Source: Oryzias latipes
Lineage: Eukaryota; Chordata; Actinopteri; Beloniformes; Adrianichthyidae
Direction of reading: 5' to 3'
Length of the DNA: 64,000 nt
NCBI RefSeq assembly: GCF_002234675.1
Contig: NC_019873.2
Location: 10,503,740-10,567,739, forward strand
The notes under the pieces are model-generated. The model ran no database searches, was not told the origin of the DNA, and saw only the letters and a program-made list of their open reading frames with translations. A program made the position numbers and the translations under genes. Of the stretch, positions 45,626-57,923 are shown piece after piece (position 1 is the first letter of the stretch; each line of letters opens with the position of its first letter).

Positions 45626-46498
45626 GTCACTTGGTTTCATCATCCAGATTTACCCTGAGTTTGAATGATAACTATGGCATTAAATCATCAATGATAGATG
45701 GATTTAGATGATTATTTGGGGAAGTAAAAAATGTGTTTCAGTTTTGTTGTTAATGAAACTAAAACAGTTTCACTGCTGGGTAATGTGCCTAATCTTGTTT
45801 AAAGTTTTGATCAACTGAGGTCCAATAAAAACTTTTTTATTTTTTGATAAACATTAAAATCAGGAAGTGACCCGTTGGCTGTTTGTTTTATTGTTGCCTC
45901 CCCCCTCCTCACCTGTGGCTGTGGTGGAGAAGTGTGCAGCTGCCTTCAGTTAGTAATCATCGGCTGTTTAAAATTCAGCCTCAGTGGCACTGAGGTCCAC
46001 TTGGTATTTGATTTTGTCTTTGTTCTGCCTTCTGCAATTTTCATCCCTCTTCTGAGGTGTTTTGTTTTCATTTCTCACACTTTTGAGTTCTTTGGTTTTC
46101 ATATTAAACTTAATTTAGTGCACCATTCCCAAGTCATGGCTGGAGTTCGCTCTGTACCTGGGTTCTAGTTATTCCTTCCATTATTGGAATACCTGAAACA
46201 CAATTAATGCTTTTAAACCTATTTAAATTTGACATCTGATCATCCATAGGAAGGGTTTAACTAAGCATTTAGAGTTGCTATAGAAACATTTTCAATCTGG
46301 AGACTAGGAAATGATCAAATAAAAAGGGAAAATGTTATAAACATGAATGTGAAACTTGAAGCTTTATTTCTTTTATAAACATGTATTTTCCTGCAGTTTA
46401 TTGGCTGCTGCCGTCCGCTCAGATAAAGATCCATTCATGTCTGTTCATCCAGCATTGACGTTGTTTGGCCAGACTGATGGTCTGCTCTGAACCTGCAG
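45626..46498 (+). other. Intron-like DNA of the kif11 fragment, no exon seen
   Basis: AT-rich. I looked for the KIF11 exon that should join pieces 1 and 2 and did not find it. The 97-residue frame at 45875-46168 is hydrophobic by composition and shows no domain. Confidence 0.4.
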
Positions 46499-47039
46499 GT
46501 GGAGCAGCACAACCTGCAGATGCAGCAGAGCTTCGCTCAGAGGATGGACGGCGCCTTCAGCTCCATGCAGCTCTGCGTTGAAGAGCACCGAGCCAAACAC
46601 AGCCGCATGCTGAGCTGCTGCTCTCAGGCCATCGGTGAGAGAACCAGAAACGGGTCTCTGACTGTCTGTGAATCCTGAGCTTCTGTTCTGAAGCAACATG
46701 GACCATGTGACTGTGGAGCCATGATTTTACCGTGTTATTGTAGTGATGTTGGTACTTATGGAGAGATTTGAAAACACAGCAATGATGGACTGAAAATGTC
46801 ACAAATTTGAATTTTCAGAAACCTGTGGAACTCTACTGCAGAAGATGTGGAGGATTTTGGAAACCACTGAAACTCTGTCTGCACTTTTCCAGATGGCTTG
46901 TCGTGATGAATGAGGCGGCAGTGAACGGCGCCGTGACCACCATGGAGTCGTTTGTGGGTGGAGTCAAATCGCTGGTCAGTGAGGGCGTGAGTCGCTTTCA
47001 GGAGAAGGTGCAGCAACATGGGCCGCTGTCAGTGGCGGT

Positions 47040-48444
47040 TCTACACTGACTTACTCCCTGGGCGGGTAACCCCACAGGCGCCCCCCCCCCCCCCCCCGCA
47101 CACCTACAAAATTTGACAACATCCTGTTGTGTTCCCTATCTTCTATTTAGCTATTTTACACAAAAAAATGCATGAATGTTCTAGACTCATATTACAGGGG
47201 GGTCAAACTAAGTCACACAGGGGGCCTAAGTTAAAAACACGCTTAAGGTTTTGGGCCGAAGAAGATAAACATTTAATGAACACACTAAAGCTAAACTTTT
47301 AAACCTTTTAAACTGAACTTTTTGAAGATAAATATGAATAAAAACAGGAACACAAGTTAAACCTTAAATAATATGTTGCTCCCCATAGAAATATATTCTG
47401 TCAAAATTATACAAATATGAACATGCTGCAGAACAAAACAAAGAAAGCCTGGAAATATTAATAAGAAATTACAAATCAAATAATTCCATTTTTTTTGCTC
47501 TTTTATCATTTTTTAGAGCATTTGTTTTTAGAGCCGGACTCCTGCTTCATTTTTAACAATAATTTCTTAATGTGTGACGCCCTGTGTGTGTCTTTGTGAA
47601 ACATATCAGAGGGATTAGATCTAAAAAAAAAACTTATTGTGATTAATATGTTTAGGTCTTATAAAACATTAAAGACTAAATCATAGAACTCATCAGTGGG
47701 ATTACTCCAAAAATATTTGGCATTTCCCTAAATTTGTGCAACACCAACAGCAGAAATCCTCCAAAAAACCTCAATCCATAAAAAATGGTCTGCGCTCCCC
47801 CTCCCCTTCCCTCTGACACACGCGGCTCCGTCTCTATGACGGGAGGCGCAGCTGAGGCCCAGAGTTGATTGTCAGATAGAAAAAGACTCCCCTCACGCCT
47901 GTTAGTGTGATTCAGCCACCGGCGAGTTGCGCCCCCCTCTCGAGTTTTTTGACTAATGTTCCAAAGACTACAGCAAAGAGGTGTGGCCGCAAGCGTCTTG
48001 CAGCAGGGGGCGGTGGTCACGTGCGTGTCGGGTCTGCCGTGTCAGAGCAAAGTATTGTGGGAAATAATCCCCATTGCCTGCTTTTGTCGAAATTGAGTTG
48101 AGCACGGGTGTTTGTTCTGCCCAATTCCTTTTCATGTGCCTGTTTTACGTTTTTTCACTCTGAGTTATTTCATCTTTTATTTTTTTATTTTTTTTTATTT
48201 TATTTTTTGCACCATAACTGTGAAGAGCAAAGAGGATGAAGACATTCTTAACAGTCTGATGTGTCAAAGTAAAAGTGTTAAGTGTCGGCAGCTGAAGCAA
48301 TTTCAAATTAAAAGCTACAAGCTTCCTCTTTGAATATCGTAGCACAATATGCGTTACGCACGCATCGGGCACGGCAAATGCCGCCCCCTATGAAGTGCCG
48401 CCCTGGGCGACCGCCCACATCGCCCATATCTAAAACCGCCACTG
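47040..48444 (-). mobile_element. Non-autonomous hAT element, copy B (1405 bp), inside the kif11 exon
   Basis: The ends CAGTGGCGGTTCTAC and AACCGCCACTG are flanked by a perfect 8-bp duplication GCCGCTGT (47032-47039 and 48445-48452). It is near-identical to copy A over its whole length but inverted in the window. Its flanks differ completely, so it is a separate insertion. Confidence 0.92.
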
Positions 48445-48659
48445 GCCGCTGTGTCTGCAGGACAAAGAGAGTCTGCTGCAGCTGCTGGTGAGCCGCTCTC
48501 CTGACCTCCTGTCCTCCTGACCTTTGTGGTTTGGGGCACGCTCTCTGCTTTTCGAAGATCGCTCACATTTGCTAGACAGGAGTGAAATGTCACCGTCTGC
48601 ATTTGTTTCCTGGAAAAACAAACTCTTACAACAAAACAGTTCAGGCATACATATCACTA

Positions 48660-48800
48660 TACATCAGGGGTGTCAAAATCCAGGCCTCGAGGGCCAACCT
48701 CCTGCTGGTTTTTCAAAAATCCTGCCTCATCTGCTGTTTACCTTACCATCAGGTGTGTTAAGTCAGTAAGGAGTTTCAATGGCAGGTTGGTTAGGAAACA
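48660..48800 (+). mobile_element. Partial hAT-type MITE
   Basis: It begins CAGGGGTGTCAAAATCCAGG and contains the AGGCCTCGAGGGCC palindrome and a CATGCAGGACAC segment, typical of a widespread fish hAT MITE. The right terminus is not intact. Confidence 0.5.
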
Positions 48801-48934
48801 TGCAGGACACTCTTAATGTTGGCGGTGCCCTGGGCGGCAGCCTGTAGTAGCAGCTCCCGGTTTCTTATAATATTTTTCTCTTTTCTATGTGTTTAAGTAT
48901 GCCAATTTTTTTTGTTTTGAACCAATACTCCCCC

Positions 48935-50830
48935 CCCATTCCCCCAGCTGACCTGCATGGCATCTGAACCAGTTTTTAAACGGGTCAGACACCAGCTCCC
49001 CCTCCCCCAGCAGCCCCCCCACTTCTCCTCTGAACGACCACTGGACTTCTTCCACTCGCCTTCCAGGGCCATTGGCGTCTCTGCAATCCCCAGCCCCCAG
49101 ACTGGACTGTTCATCACATCCACTCAGGTGAGGAGAGAGCTGGAGAGGCTCAACCACAGAAAGGCAGCTGGGCCTGATGGCATCAGTCCTCGGGTACTCA
49201 AAAACTGTTCCAGCCAGCTATGTTGTGTAATACAGCACCTGTACAACCTGAGCCTTCACCTTCAGAGGATCCCAGTGCTATGGAAGACTGCCTGCCTCGT
49301 CCCGGTGTATGTACCATAACAATTCGGCCTACAATAACCGTTCGGGGTCCTTCCGACTGAGGATAACGTCACACTACAGTGGCCCCACTTGGACAAACTA
49401 CGTAGCGTGGAGATCTGCTTGGGCTCTACATATTTTCATCTGAGTGTCGTAGCTTAGTGTTTGCAGACAGGGAAGGGTTTGGAACGCTGTCCGTTCGGCT
49501 GCAAATGCACTTAATAATAATCATGACAATAATAAAAGCATGTTCAGAAGATAATCTCGCTCCATGTCGGAGCTCTGCTTGTTGGCAACGGACTGCACAA
49601 TAACTTCTTTTATGGTAGTATCGTAATTTGTCCACACCAAGCCCTATCTGATGCGTCATCGGACCAACGGACAGCCAATCACAATGTGACGTCGGTAGTA
49701 GTCGAAGGACCCCGAACGGTTGTTGCAGGCCGAATGGTTAGGGTACATACACCGGTGCCAAAGAAGACCCATCCTCTGGCCCCTAGTGATCACAGGCCTA
49801 TAGCACTGACCTCCCATGTTATGAAAGTCATGGAGTGGCTGGTGCTGTCGCACCTCAGACCCCTGGTGAGCCCTTTCCAAGACCCTCTGCAGTTTGCATA
49901 CCAACTGAAGGTTGGAGTGGATGATGCACTGATATACCTGCTGCGGAGGACATACTCCTCCCTGGAAAGGCCGAACACCACAATGAGGTTCATGCTCTTT
50001 GACTTCACTTCAGCCTTCAACACCATCCAGCCGAGAATTATGAGGGAGAAATTACAGAAGATGCAGGTGGATGCCCCCCCCTGGTCTGGTGGATTGAGGA
50101 CTACCTGACAGGTCAACCACAGTTTGTGAGACTGCAGAGCTGTGTCTGACACCCTGATGAGCAACACAGGAGCCCTTCAGGGAACCGTGCTGTCCCCCTT
50201 CCTATTCGTCACCTACCCAGCTGACTTCCAGTACCACTCTGAGCTTTGTCACCCCCAGAAGTACTCTGATGACACAGCTGTAGTCGGGTGTGTGGAAAAT
50301 GGACGGGAAGAGGAGTATAGGAGCATCGTGCAGCCTTTCGTCAGGTGCTCTGGGGAAAATTACCTGCAGCAGAACGTGGCCAAGACAAGAGATGGTGATT
50401 GACTTTAGCGGGAGAAAGTCTCCGCCCTCCCCAGTCTGTATCTGTGGGATGGATGTAGAAATTGTCTTGTCCTACAAGTTCCTGGGCGTCCATCTGGACA
50501 ATAAACTGGAGTGGTCCACTAACACTGAGGTAGTCTAGAAGAAGGGCATGAGCAGACTATACTTCCTGAGGAGACTCAGGTCCTTCAATGTCTGCAGCAG
50601 GATGCTCCACATGTTCTACCAGTCTGTCATGGCGAGCACCATCTTCTTTGCTGTAGTGTGCTGGGGTGCTGGCATCAGAGCAAAGGACGCCACCAGACTG
50701 AATAAACTCATAAAAAAGCAGGGTCTGTTATCGGCTTCAATCTGGGGACCATCATGGACCCCCATGGATTTTCTCCGGGGACTCCTACTTCCTTCCACTG
50801 TCCATAAACATCCTTCATAGGTTATTGGTT
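48935..50830 (+). mobile_element. CR1/Rex-type LINE, 5' truncated, decayed, carrying a MITE
   Basis: A reverse transcriptase in pieces: LNHRKAAGPDGISPRVLKN (49150-49210), SDHRPIALTSHVMKVMEWL, FDFTSAFNTIQP, ALQGTVLSPFLF, the catalytic SDDTAVVGCV, then YKFLGVHLDN and MSRLYFLRRLRSFNVCS near 50550. It is interrupted by the 446-bp MITE at 49306-49751, a stop near 50108, and frameshifts near 50395 and 50535. The endonuclease is missing. Confidence 0.85.
49306..49751. mobile_element. 446-bp MITE with ~50-bp inverted ends, inserted in LINE ORF2
   Basis: The left end TGTATGTACCATAACAATTC continuing into GGCC...CCGTTCGGGGTCCTTC is inverted at the right with about 90% match. CCGG lies on both sides (49302-49305 and 49752-49755). 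Removing the element and one CCGG restores the LINE reading frame across the join, so the ends are placed with confidence. No coding capacity. Confidence 0.85.
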
Positions 50831-50849
50831 AATCTAAACCTAGGTGTGA

Positions 50850-50960
50850 AAGTGTGTGATTGTGGACACTACCCTGCGACAGACTGGCGACCTGTCCCCC
50901 CGCTGTCGCCCACAAGTGGCCGGGATAGGCTCCGGCAGCCCCGTGACCCCGATAGGGAAT
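50850..50960 (-). repeat. Common fish LINE-tail repeat (inverted copy)
   Basis: It contains CCCTGCGACAGACTGGCGAC, GGGATAGGCTCCGGCAGCCC and CGTGACCCCGATAGGG, a widespread 3'-end-like repeat of teleost genomes. It directly follows the LINE above. Confidence 0.65.
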
Positions 50961-51959
50961 AAACGGAAAAAGATAAATATATATAATCAGGTCAAACCTC
51001 TAGGGACCTTACTCAATTCCCAGATGTGATGGGGACGGAAACTGGAGCTTTTTAACGTGCAGGAACATTCCGCATGACCCTGAAAGGTGTCGAGGAATTG
51101 GGCCTAGAGCAGTGTTTTTCAACCAGTGTGCCGCGGCACACTAGTGTGCCGTGGGAGATGGTCAAGTGTGCCATGGGAAATTGCCCTCATTAACTGATCT
51201 AAAGACATTTTCCATCTCCAGGAAATCAGCTCTTTGTTCATCCAAACAGGCCCTGATAAAACACTGAGTAGTTTGGAATATAAAAGATCTTAAAATTATT
51301 TTTCTTTGTGTTTATTTAATTCTATTAAAGACATTTTGATAAGAATGACGGTACCGCGATTTACCTGCAGCTATAACAATTTGCGGAAAAGTCCCGCCCC
51401 TTCAACTGTCTCCGCCAATCATTTTTGAAAGCTTAATCACATGTCATCAGTCTGACCAATCAGAAGTGCTTAAAGTCTTCACTTCCTTGTTCTTAATTCT
51501 GCTGATAAAGTTGCTAAGTTCTAATAAAAATACCAGCTAAAGCTCGTCTTTAGCGGTGTAGCTTTCCACAGAGTCCGGTGTCAGACCGTGGAACAAGTGA
51601 ACAAAACAATGAATCTCAGAGACGCGAGTCTTTCTGCCCTTTTTCGGCAGTTTTCACACTACATCTCCCATGATGCATTGGCTTAAAGGGCCAGTGTCCC
51701 AGCGCACAATGAGTTGTCCTTGTGAAACGCCTTGAAACCACAACAAACAAACAGTTTTCTAAATTTTATAATTTAACTTTCATTTCATTTCATCTCTTAG
51801 AAAAAACAAAATCAATAGCTTATTGGTTGTTATTCAGACCTTTCGGTAATCATTATTGCACATTACAATGTAACACTCAGTGGTTGTAATTAAAAGAGCT
51901 TTGATTATTTCACCACATCAAGTTCACACATGTATTTGGAATTATTCAAACACCTGTTG
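50961..51959. other. Repeat debris, no gene seen
   Basis: The second copy of the short dispersed repeat lies at 50986-51090. A hAT-type MITE start lies at about 51111 (CAGTGTTTTTCAACCAGTGT, with a GTGCCGCGGCAC palindrome). Unique AT-rich sequence follows. No protein or RNA gene is supportable. Confidence 0.5.
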
Positions 51960-52330
51960 ATCCTTAAAACCTCTTATCTTCATATCCTGAAATAAGAGTT
52001 TCTTTATACATTTTTCTTGAATATTTGAATATTTGAACATTTTTTGAGCTCATTACTTAAACCGTTCCAAAGTTTAGTGCCACACACCGACACACAGAAA
52101 CTTTTCTTTGTGGTTCTTATCAATTTGATCTTGAAGTTCCTACATCCCCTCAGTCTGTAGCCTCCTTCATTTTCTAAGAACTGTTTTTGGATGTTGGATG
52201 GTAACGATTTCCAACTGGCTCTGTATAAAAGTTGCGCAGTGTAAAAATCCACAAGGTCATGCAGTTTTAAAAGTCTTGATTGATAAAATAAATTGTTTGT
52301 ATGATCAAGATATCCGGCTTTATGTACAAT
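51960..52330 (-). mobile_element. 3'-terminal fragment of a LINE (C-terminus of ORF2)
   Basis: The minus-strand frame 52252-52004 encodes the typical end of a fish LINE polymerase (YTAQLLYRAS, GGYRLRG, SFCVSVCGTKLWNGL). The catalytic part is absent. Confidence 0.65.
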
Positions 52331-52489
52331 TCTGACGGCTCGTTTTTCAGATTCTGATTCTGAACTTGACCTTGATTTTGTTCAAAAGTGGGAGGGAAAC
52401 TCAACTACCTCATGTGCTTCTCCTCTCCCGAGTCCCCCCACTAGGGGCCCTCCAGCCCTATTCTTGAGGTATTCTTTAAGACCAAATCA

Positions 52490-54420
52490 CTCCTGTGGCT
52501 AGCAATCCAGGAATTGTTCTGCCCCTGTGTGAGTTGATCCTTTTTGGGAAACCGCTGGATCAGCTGCTGCCTGGAGGTCCTGCTGGACCCGTGTCAAAGG
52601 GCACCGTGGTTCAGCTGCTGCCGTGGACTGGCTCCAATAAAACCAGGTGTCACCTTTCCCTTGGATTATCACTGCATGCGACATTCTATCCGAAACATGG
52701 AGGGCCCCCGTCCAACGTGCTCGCGACCATTCGATGAACTTTATCAGCACCGAGTCAGGACCTGCTTCAATCTCAGTGGTTACACCTTCTGGTCTCTTCA
52801 CCGCCTGTTTGGAGAAAACTGATACAGAACTATGGAGAGAATTTTTTAATCAAGAAAATCAGGGTGAGATATAGTGTTATTCGAGGTTCCTGGGCATGGA
52901 AACTGTGACTGTGGCACTTTAAAATGTTCTATCTGCTACTCATGTGGGTTAAACTCACGCTCTGAATTACTGAGCATCTGATTGACATCAGAGCATATGT
53001 TAGAGCGCCAACCCCATATAATTTGGTCTGTGCACAGATGTCGCCCAATTAAGTTTGAACGTTTGATTTATTCTCTCCACCTTTGCTTGTGACTGTGGGT
53101 GATACCCCGTTTCAAGTGAATGTTTCAGGCCTAACAGGACTCCAACCTTCTGCAGGTCCTAGATTCTGAAATTTGCTCCATTGTCGGACCTGACTTTTAT
53201 AGGAAAATCATGGCATTGAATGTAGTGGGTAATAGACATTTTATTCCTGATTTGCTATTTTCCTTCTTGGTGAGCCATGCCTCTGACCACCAAGTAAATG
53301 CATTCAAGCACACCAACACATACCTGTAACCTCTTATGGAGGTCACCATGTCTGTAAAACCAATATGATCTCTCGCCCTGTCAATGGTTCCACTGGAACC
53401 TTCCTGTTTTTTTTTCCTGGTGACACCTCCTTTTGTAATCTTACCACATCATTGAAGCATGGCTCTGGCTCCCACTCTGTTTCTGAACTGCTCTGCTCCT
53501 TCTGCTTCAGCTAATCCTACTCGACAGCTTCTGCTCTTTGAGCTGATTTGGGACCTGTTACTCTCTCTGCCTTTCTGACCACATGCTGACCATTCTGATC
53601 TTCCACTTTTGCATATGTTGATCTCGATGCATCCTTCCCTGTGGACTGCAAATCTGACCTGATCTTCTCCTGTTTTTTCCACCTGTTCAGCACCCACATG
53701 TGGTGTTCCTGTGGTCATTTGGTCTGTGATGTTGATCCCTTTGTGTGTGGTCAGTATTTGTAATGGGTGTTCCATGACTCTGTGTGCTTGAGTGGGTTGG
53801 TTACTCCAACTGTATGTTTGGTGCATTCGTGATGTCTCTTATCCATGTTGTCTACCATAACACTTAGGTACATAAGTATTACTCATCCTCCACCTTTTCT
53901 CTGGAACAGAACACTATTTGCAAGATCTTCTGTTCCAGAAACCCCAAGAAAGAACGAGCCATTACATATAAATGACAGCAGTTTCAGCCTCTACAGCCCA
54001 GTGCAGGTCTGCTTTAAGGTTCCTCCTATTTTGCTGTCTGACCATGCCTTGGACTGGTTGGGTGAATCCTTTGTAATTGGGGATGTAATGTCTGTTGCAA
54101 CCAGCCAGACCTAAAAATGACAACATCTTTGTGCTTAGGATGAGACAACACAGCTGATCTGTGGGGCCGGTCCTAAGAAATTCACTTGTCTGCGGCACAT
54201 CTGCAATTTGTGAACTTTACACCCTGTGGCCACTGTATGGCTAAGAATGCCTGTGGCATCTAAACATGCTTCAGCTGTTTCAGCTGTTATCAGAATTTCC
54301 ACCTCTGGACCTATGCCATCCATAAGTCTGCCAAAGTTCATATGGACAGCCCCTAGTCCAATGGCCGGGTTCCTAGCAGTAATAACACAGTCCAGCATCC
54401 ATCAGTTCCCTGAGTGTACC
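52490..54420 (-). mobile_element. Endogenous retrovirus pol remnant
   Basis: Read on the minus strand, the block 54400-53960 resembles the end of a retroviral reverse transcriptase (connection region with a FLG-type motif). About 53400-52900 resembles the integrase core in shifted frames, and about 52800-52500 the integrase C-terminus. Many stops and frameshifts separate the pieces and no gag or env frame survives. Class I (gamma/epsilon-like) is my best guess for this degraded copy. Confidence 0.65.
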
Positions 54421-57380
54421 GCCCCGGAAACCCCCGCCTCTCACCCCACCTCTTCCCCGTCATTGTCCCCTAAATCCTGCGGGGCGAGGGTCGGATTGAC
54501 AGCCGTCACCACTAAAACTATTCATAGGTGAGTTATAGTTTGTAAAAGGAAACCAGGCCGGACCTGGCAGAAATGTACCAGACAAATGTGACTACTGAGC
54601 TTAAGTTGGGAGCCAAAGAAATGTTATTTAGATATTTAATTTAATTTTTATTCGTTTCATTTTTTTTATGCATTTATTTGCTTTCTGCCGAGCCTCTCCC
54701 AGCTGCAACTTGATTAACTGTTTATTGACTTCTTCCAATTTATTGTCTTCCTTTTGACATTAAATGTTTAATCCACAATTGTTTCTCACTTTCAGGTGCA
54801 TGCATTTGTTATAGTTTGGAATTTGCAAGAAAATCTATTTCCATACTCGATATTTAAATTTTCTTATTCAAATTGTCTGAGTTTGTTAGTTTAAATCATA
54901 TTATCACACCAAATCATAGTCCGAAGAAACATTAGTTGTTTAGCTAACATTGTGCAGACACCATATCCTCTGTTTTTATTAAATGACACCAGCACTGCAC
55001 AAACACTCCTCTGCACCATTTGAAGCAAATTAAAAACAAACCGTCCTGAAACCATCTCCCTGGGAAACTCAAGGCTGCAGACCTGCAGCTGTGATGAGAG
55101 GCCGAATCTCTAGTATGTGTGTCCAAACAGTATGGCTGATTATATTTTTCGAAAGCATTGTCAGTGGACAGAATGAATGTAATCATTGTCTGTCCAATCT
55201 TCAAAATCTTTTTCCGTTTTTTATTTTATTATTTATTTTTAGTCTTATAACTATTTGTGTGTCTGGAAAAGCTGGGTGCGAACTAACAGCATTTCTATGC
55301 AGTGTGATTCCAGTAAAAGTTTCCTAACAAATATCCATGCTCTATAGAAATTACATCACCTGTTGTATAATTAAAGATTTAGGAGCACCTAATACCGCAA
55401 CTTTCGGTTCATCCAAAATAGTTGTGTTGTTGTATTTTTTATTATTTTTAGTATATCTGTGTGTGCTATACGTCCATCATCCTGTTCGATAAGCAGTTCC
55501 CAGACGAACCTGCTTTGTCACAGCTCCCTGTCCTAAATGCATCTCATCTTCCTGTTTTTTCTGACAACCCTGAGAGGGAAGACGTTCCCTTTCTTCACTG
55601 CTCTCTCCTGTCAAACGTCATTAGATCTTCCTTGCTGCGTTTCATTTGCTTTTGCATACGCTGGTTCCCCAATCACCTCTGACCTCATGCTGTCCCTAGA
55701 GCCCCTGCTTCACGTTATCTTCCTTAGCCATGTCACCTACACAACTCCAATTAAACAAAAACACAATTCACACACCGAACTACAAATGGTTTGTTAAAAC
55801 ACAGACAAAGCAAAGAATTATACAGTCCATAACTTTTAACACAATCAAAACTTTTACACAAAAAGACAAAATACACAACACAACACTTAGGTATAACCCT
55901 TGAACAAAATGAACCATTTCACTGAAGAATTCCTCAACAACATCAGGTTTGTAAAGGACAGTTTTTTCAAAATATTTAGGATAAAAGTTGTCACCGTTGG
56001 TTCAGACATCGGCTGCTCCTCCTTTCCCAGCAGAATTTCCTCTCTGTCTGTGTCTTCCAGGTCTTTTTATTTTAATTTTATTTTTTACTCCACTTTCATG
56101 TTCTGTGACCCTCATTGACATTTTATCTAGCAGATTTTTTGGAAGGCTGTGAAAGTCCAAAAGGAATTTTTAAAGACCAGTAGTAGTACACCTTTATCAC
56201 ATGTTCTGCACTTTGCCACCACACCGATAGCCGAGACCACCATTTTTAATCCTTCTAAAAACAGAACCCTCACGCTTTTCTCCGGCCCATCTGGGCCCCA
56301 ACCATCATCATCATAAGTTTCTCTGTCAAATTCTCCCTCAATATTATCTACTCTATATACATATCACGACAAGCTTAAAATGCCAATATAGAATAGGATC
56401 CATTGTTCAACTGCAGTATTTGTGTTTATCAACACTATTGTTAGAGTTAAATAATTATCATTTGCTTGCACACTATATCTCCATAATATGATTGTCTCAT
56501 TTCTATCTGTCAGTAAGAAAACAATGACCTGAAAAGTTGTGATTATACGAGAATATGATGTTCTTGTTGTTTCTGATTAAATGACCCACATTCATGTCTG
56601 CAACCTTCAGTTTTCAATAAAAGAAGGCTCCATGCACTAGGATGGCAGAACTCCTCTGCGACAGTTCGCGCTGTCACAGACCGATTCTCCTTCTGCAGAA
56701 GTCTAGCAAAAGTTCTCATCTCCTGTGTGGTTCTTCTCTTTATTAAGGAAAAAGTCAGAACCCTGACATCTATATCCTAATACTAATATAGTATAAGATT
56801 TATCATTAAACTATAATACTTGTGTGTTTATTAATACTATATCCTAATCCAGAGGTTTGTGCTCCTACTCCAATAGACTCCTGCCTTGTATTGACAGCGT
56901 CACGTTTCCAGCAGAGCTGCTGCTTCACAGCACAATCATGGCTTCCAAACTCACATCAAATTCACACCAAAACCACATAGCAGAACAGACAGCACTGCAG
57001 AACCTATACTAGCCTATATGCGTTTATTTACAACACCATGGTATTTTGGTCGCTCAGTCCTACTGCGCGACTTTGGCCCCTCACCAATCTTTAGTATCTT
57101 GAGTTACAAACTCAAGGATACTTAATCACTTTTTTCTCTTATTCTGTAAACCTTATTTTCACTTTTCTTAAATACTTTACTAATCTTCCCAAATGCACAA
57201 TTCTACAATTTTACTGAGTTACTCACTTTGTGGACATCAGACACTAGATTTGTCTACGCCCAGTGCAGAATTTGATTAATAGGTTTCTGCTTACCTTTGT
57301 AGGGTGCACCGATGTTGTCAGTCCACTCGTGAGAAACCCTTCATCCAGGCCATATTTACTCAGGAAAAACCATCCTCAAC
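54421..57380. other. AT-rich DNA with no clear gene; possibly eroded 5' part of the retroviral element
   Basis: The region lies between the pol remnant and a possible retroviral leader, so gag would be expected here, but no minus-strand frame supports it. Near 56600-56760 there is an LTR-like stretch with AATAAAAG and CCCTGACATC-type sequence that I cannot classify. The frames listed on the plus strand show no domain. Confidence 0.35.
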
Positions 57381-57381
57381 C

Positions 57382-57640
57382 ACTCCGTCCGTGCCTCCAA
57401 ATTGTTGCCATCTTGTCCGGCCTTCACAGATTCAGGTGGTTCAGGATGTCCAAAAATGAAATGTGCAGTTGGGAAATGAAAAGACACACAAGAGTCTGCA
57501 TGAATTTTCAAACCTTTTGCAAAAGGGGAGAGGTGGAGAAACGCGACCTGTTAGGCTCTGTGGTTGTCCACTCTCTCCGTCCTCAAGGCAAAAAGACTTT
57601 TTTATTATTCAGTAAGGGAAGATGAAAACATACAAAATAC
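57382..57640 (-). mobile_element. Possible retroviral R-U5 and primer-binding site
   Basis: On the minus strand an AATAAA (57606-57601) is followed about 200 nt later by a CA terminus, ATT, and an 18-nt stretch beginning TGGAGGCACGG (57399-57382), placed like a primer-binding site after an LTR. A GGTAAG donor-like site follows. The U3 part is not recognisable, and the L2 3' end begins at about 57708. Confidence 0.35.
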
Positions 57641-57923
57641 ATCATTAGAATGGTGTGTTTTTGTCTAGTCAGCATTGCAGGTGTTGTGTCTCCATAAACA
57701 CTCCAGTAAGGCAAGGCAAGGCAAGTTTATTTGTATAGCACAATTCGTACACAAAGTAATTCATGGTGCTTCACAAAACAGAAAAATGCATTAAAATCAC
57801 AATACATCATAGAAATAATCAACGTAAAATTTACTTTAAAAGAAAAGAAAAAAAAATAATAATAATTGAAAATTGATTTCAAAATAAAGGAAGGAAAGGA
57901 AAGAAAAGTGCAGATAGGACCTT

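Larger units (their letters stand above)
45547..48487 (+). pseudogene. kif11: Fragment of a kinesin-5 gene (kif11/Eg5), split by a hAT insertion
   Basis: Three exon-like pieces match the coiled-coil/tail part of KIF11, the tetrameric mitotic motor that slides spindle microtubules apart. Piece 1 (45547-45625) resembles the stalk (MMSQITTHKEYTDKIAVMEE) but runs into a poly-Glu GAG repeat. Piece 2 (46499-46634) is clean: VEQHNLQMQQSFAQRM, then SMQLCVEEHRAKHSRML, with cag acceptor and GTGAGA donor. Piece 3 (46892-47039 continuing at 48453-48487) encodes AAVNGAVTTMESFVGG through DKESLLQLL, and carries the hAT element between. After splicing, piece 3 enters out of frame with two stop codons at its start. 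The exon expected between pieces 1 and 2, the motor domain and the C-terminal exons are all absent. This is a decayed partial duplicate. Confidence 0.75.

Noticed and set aside
52495-52874. Plus-strand frames suggestive of a small gene
   Set aside because: They lie antisense to the retroviral integrase C-terminal remnant and have no domain of their own.
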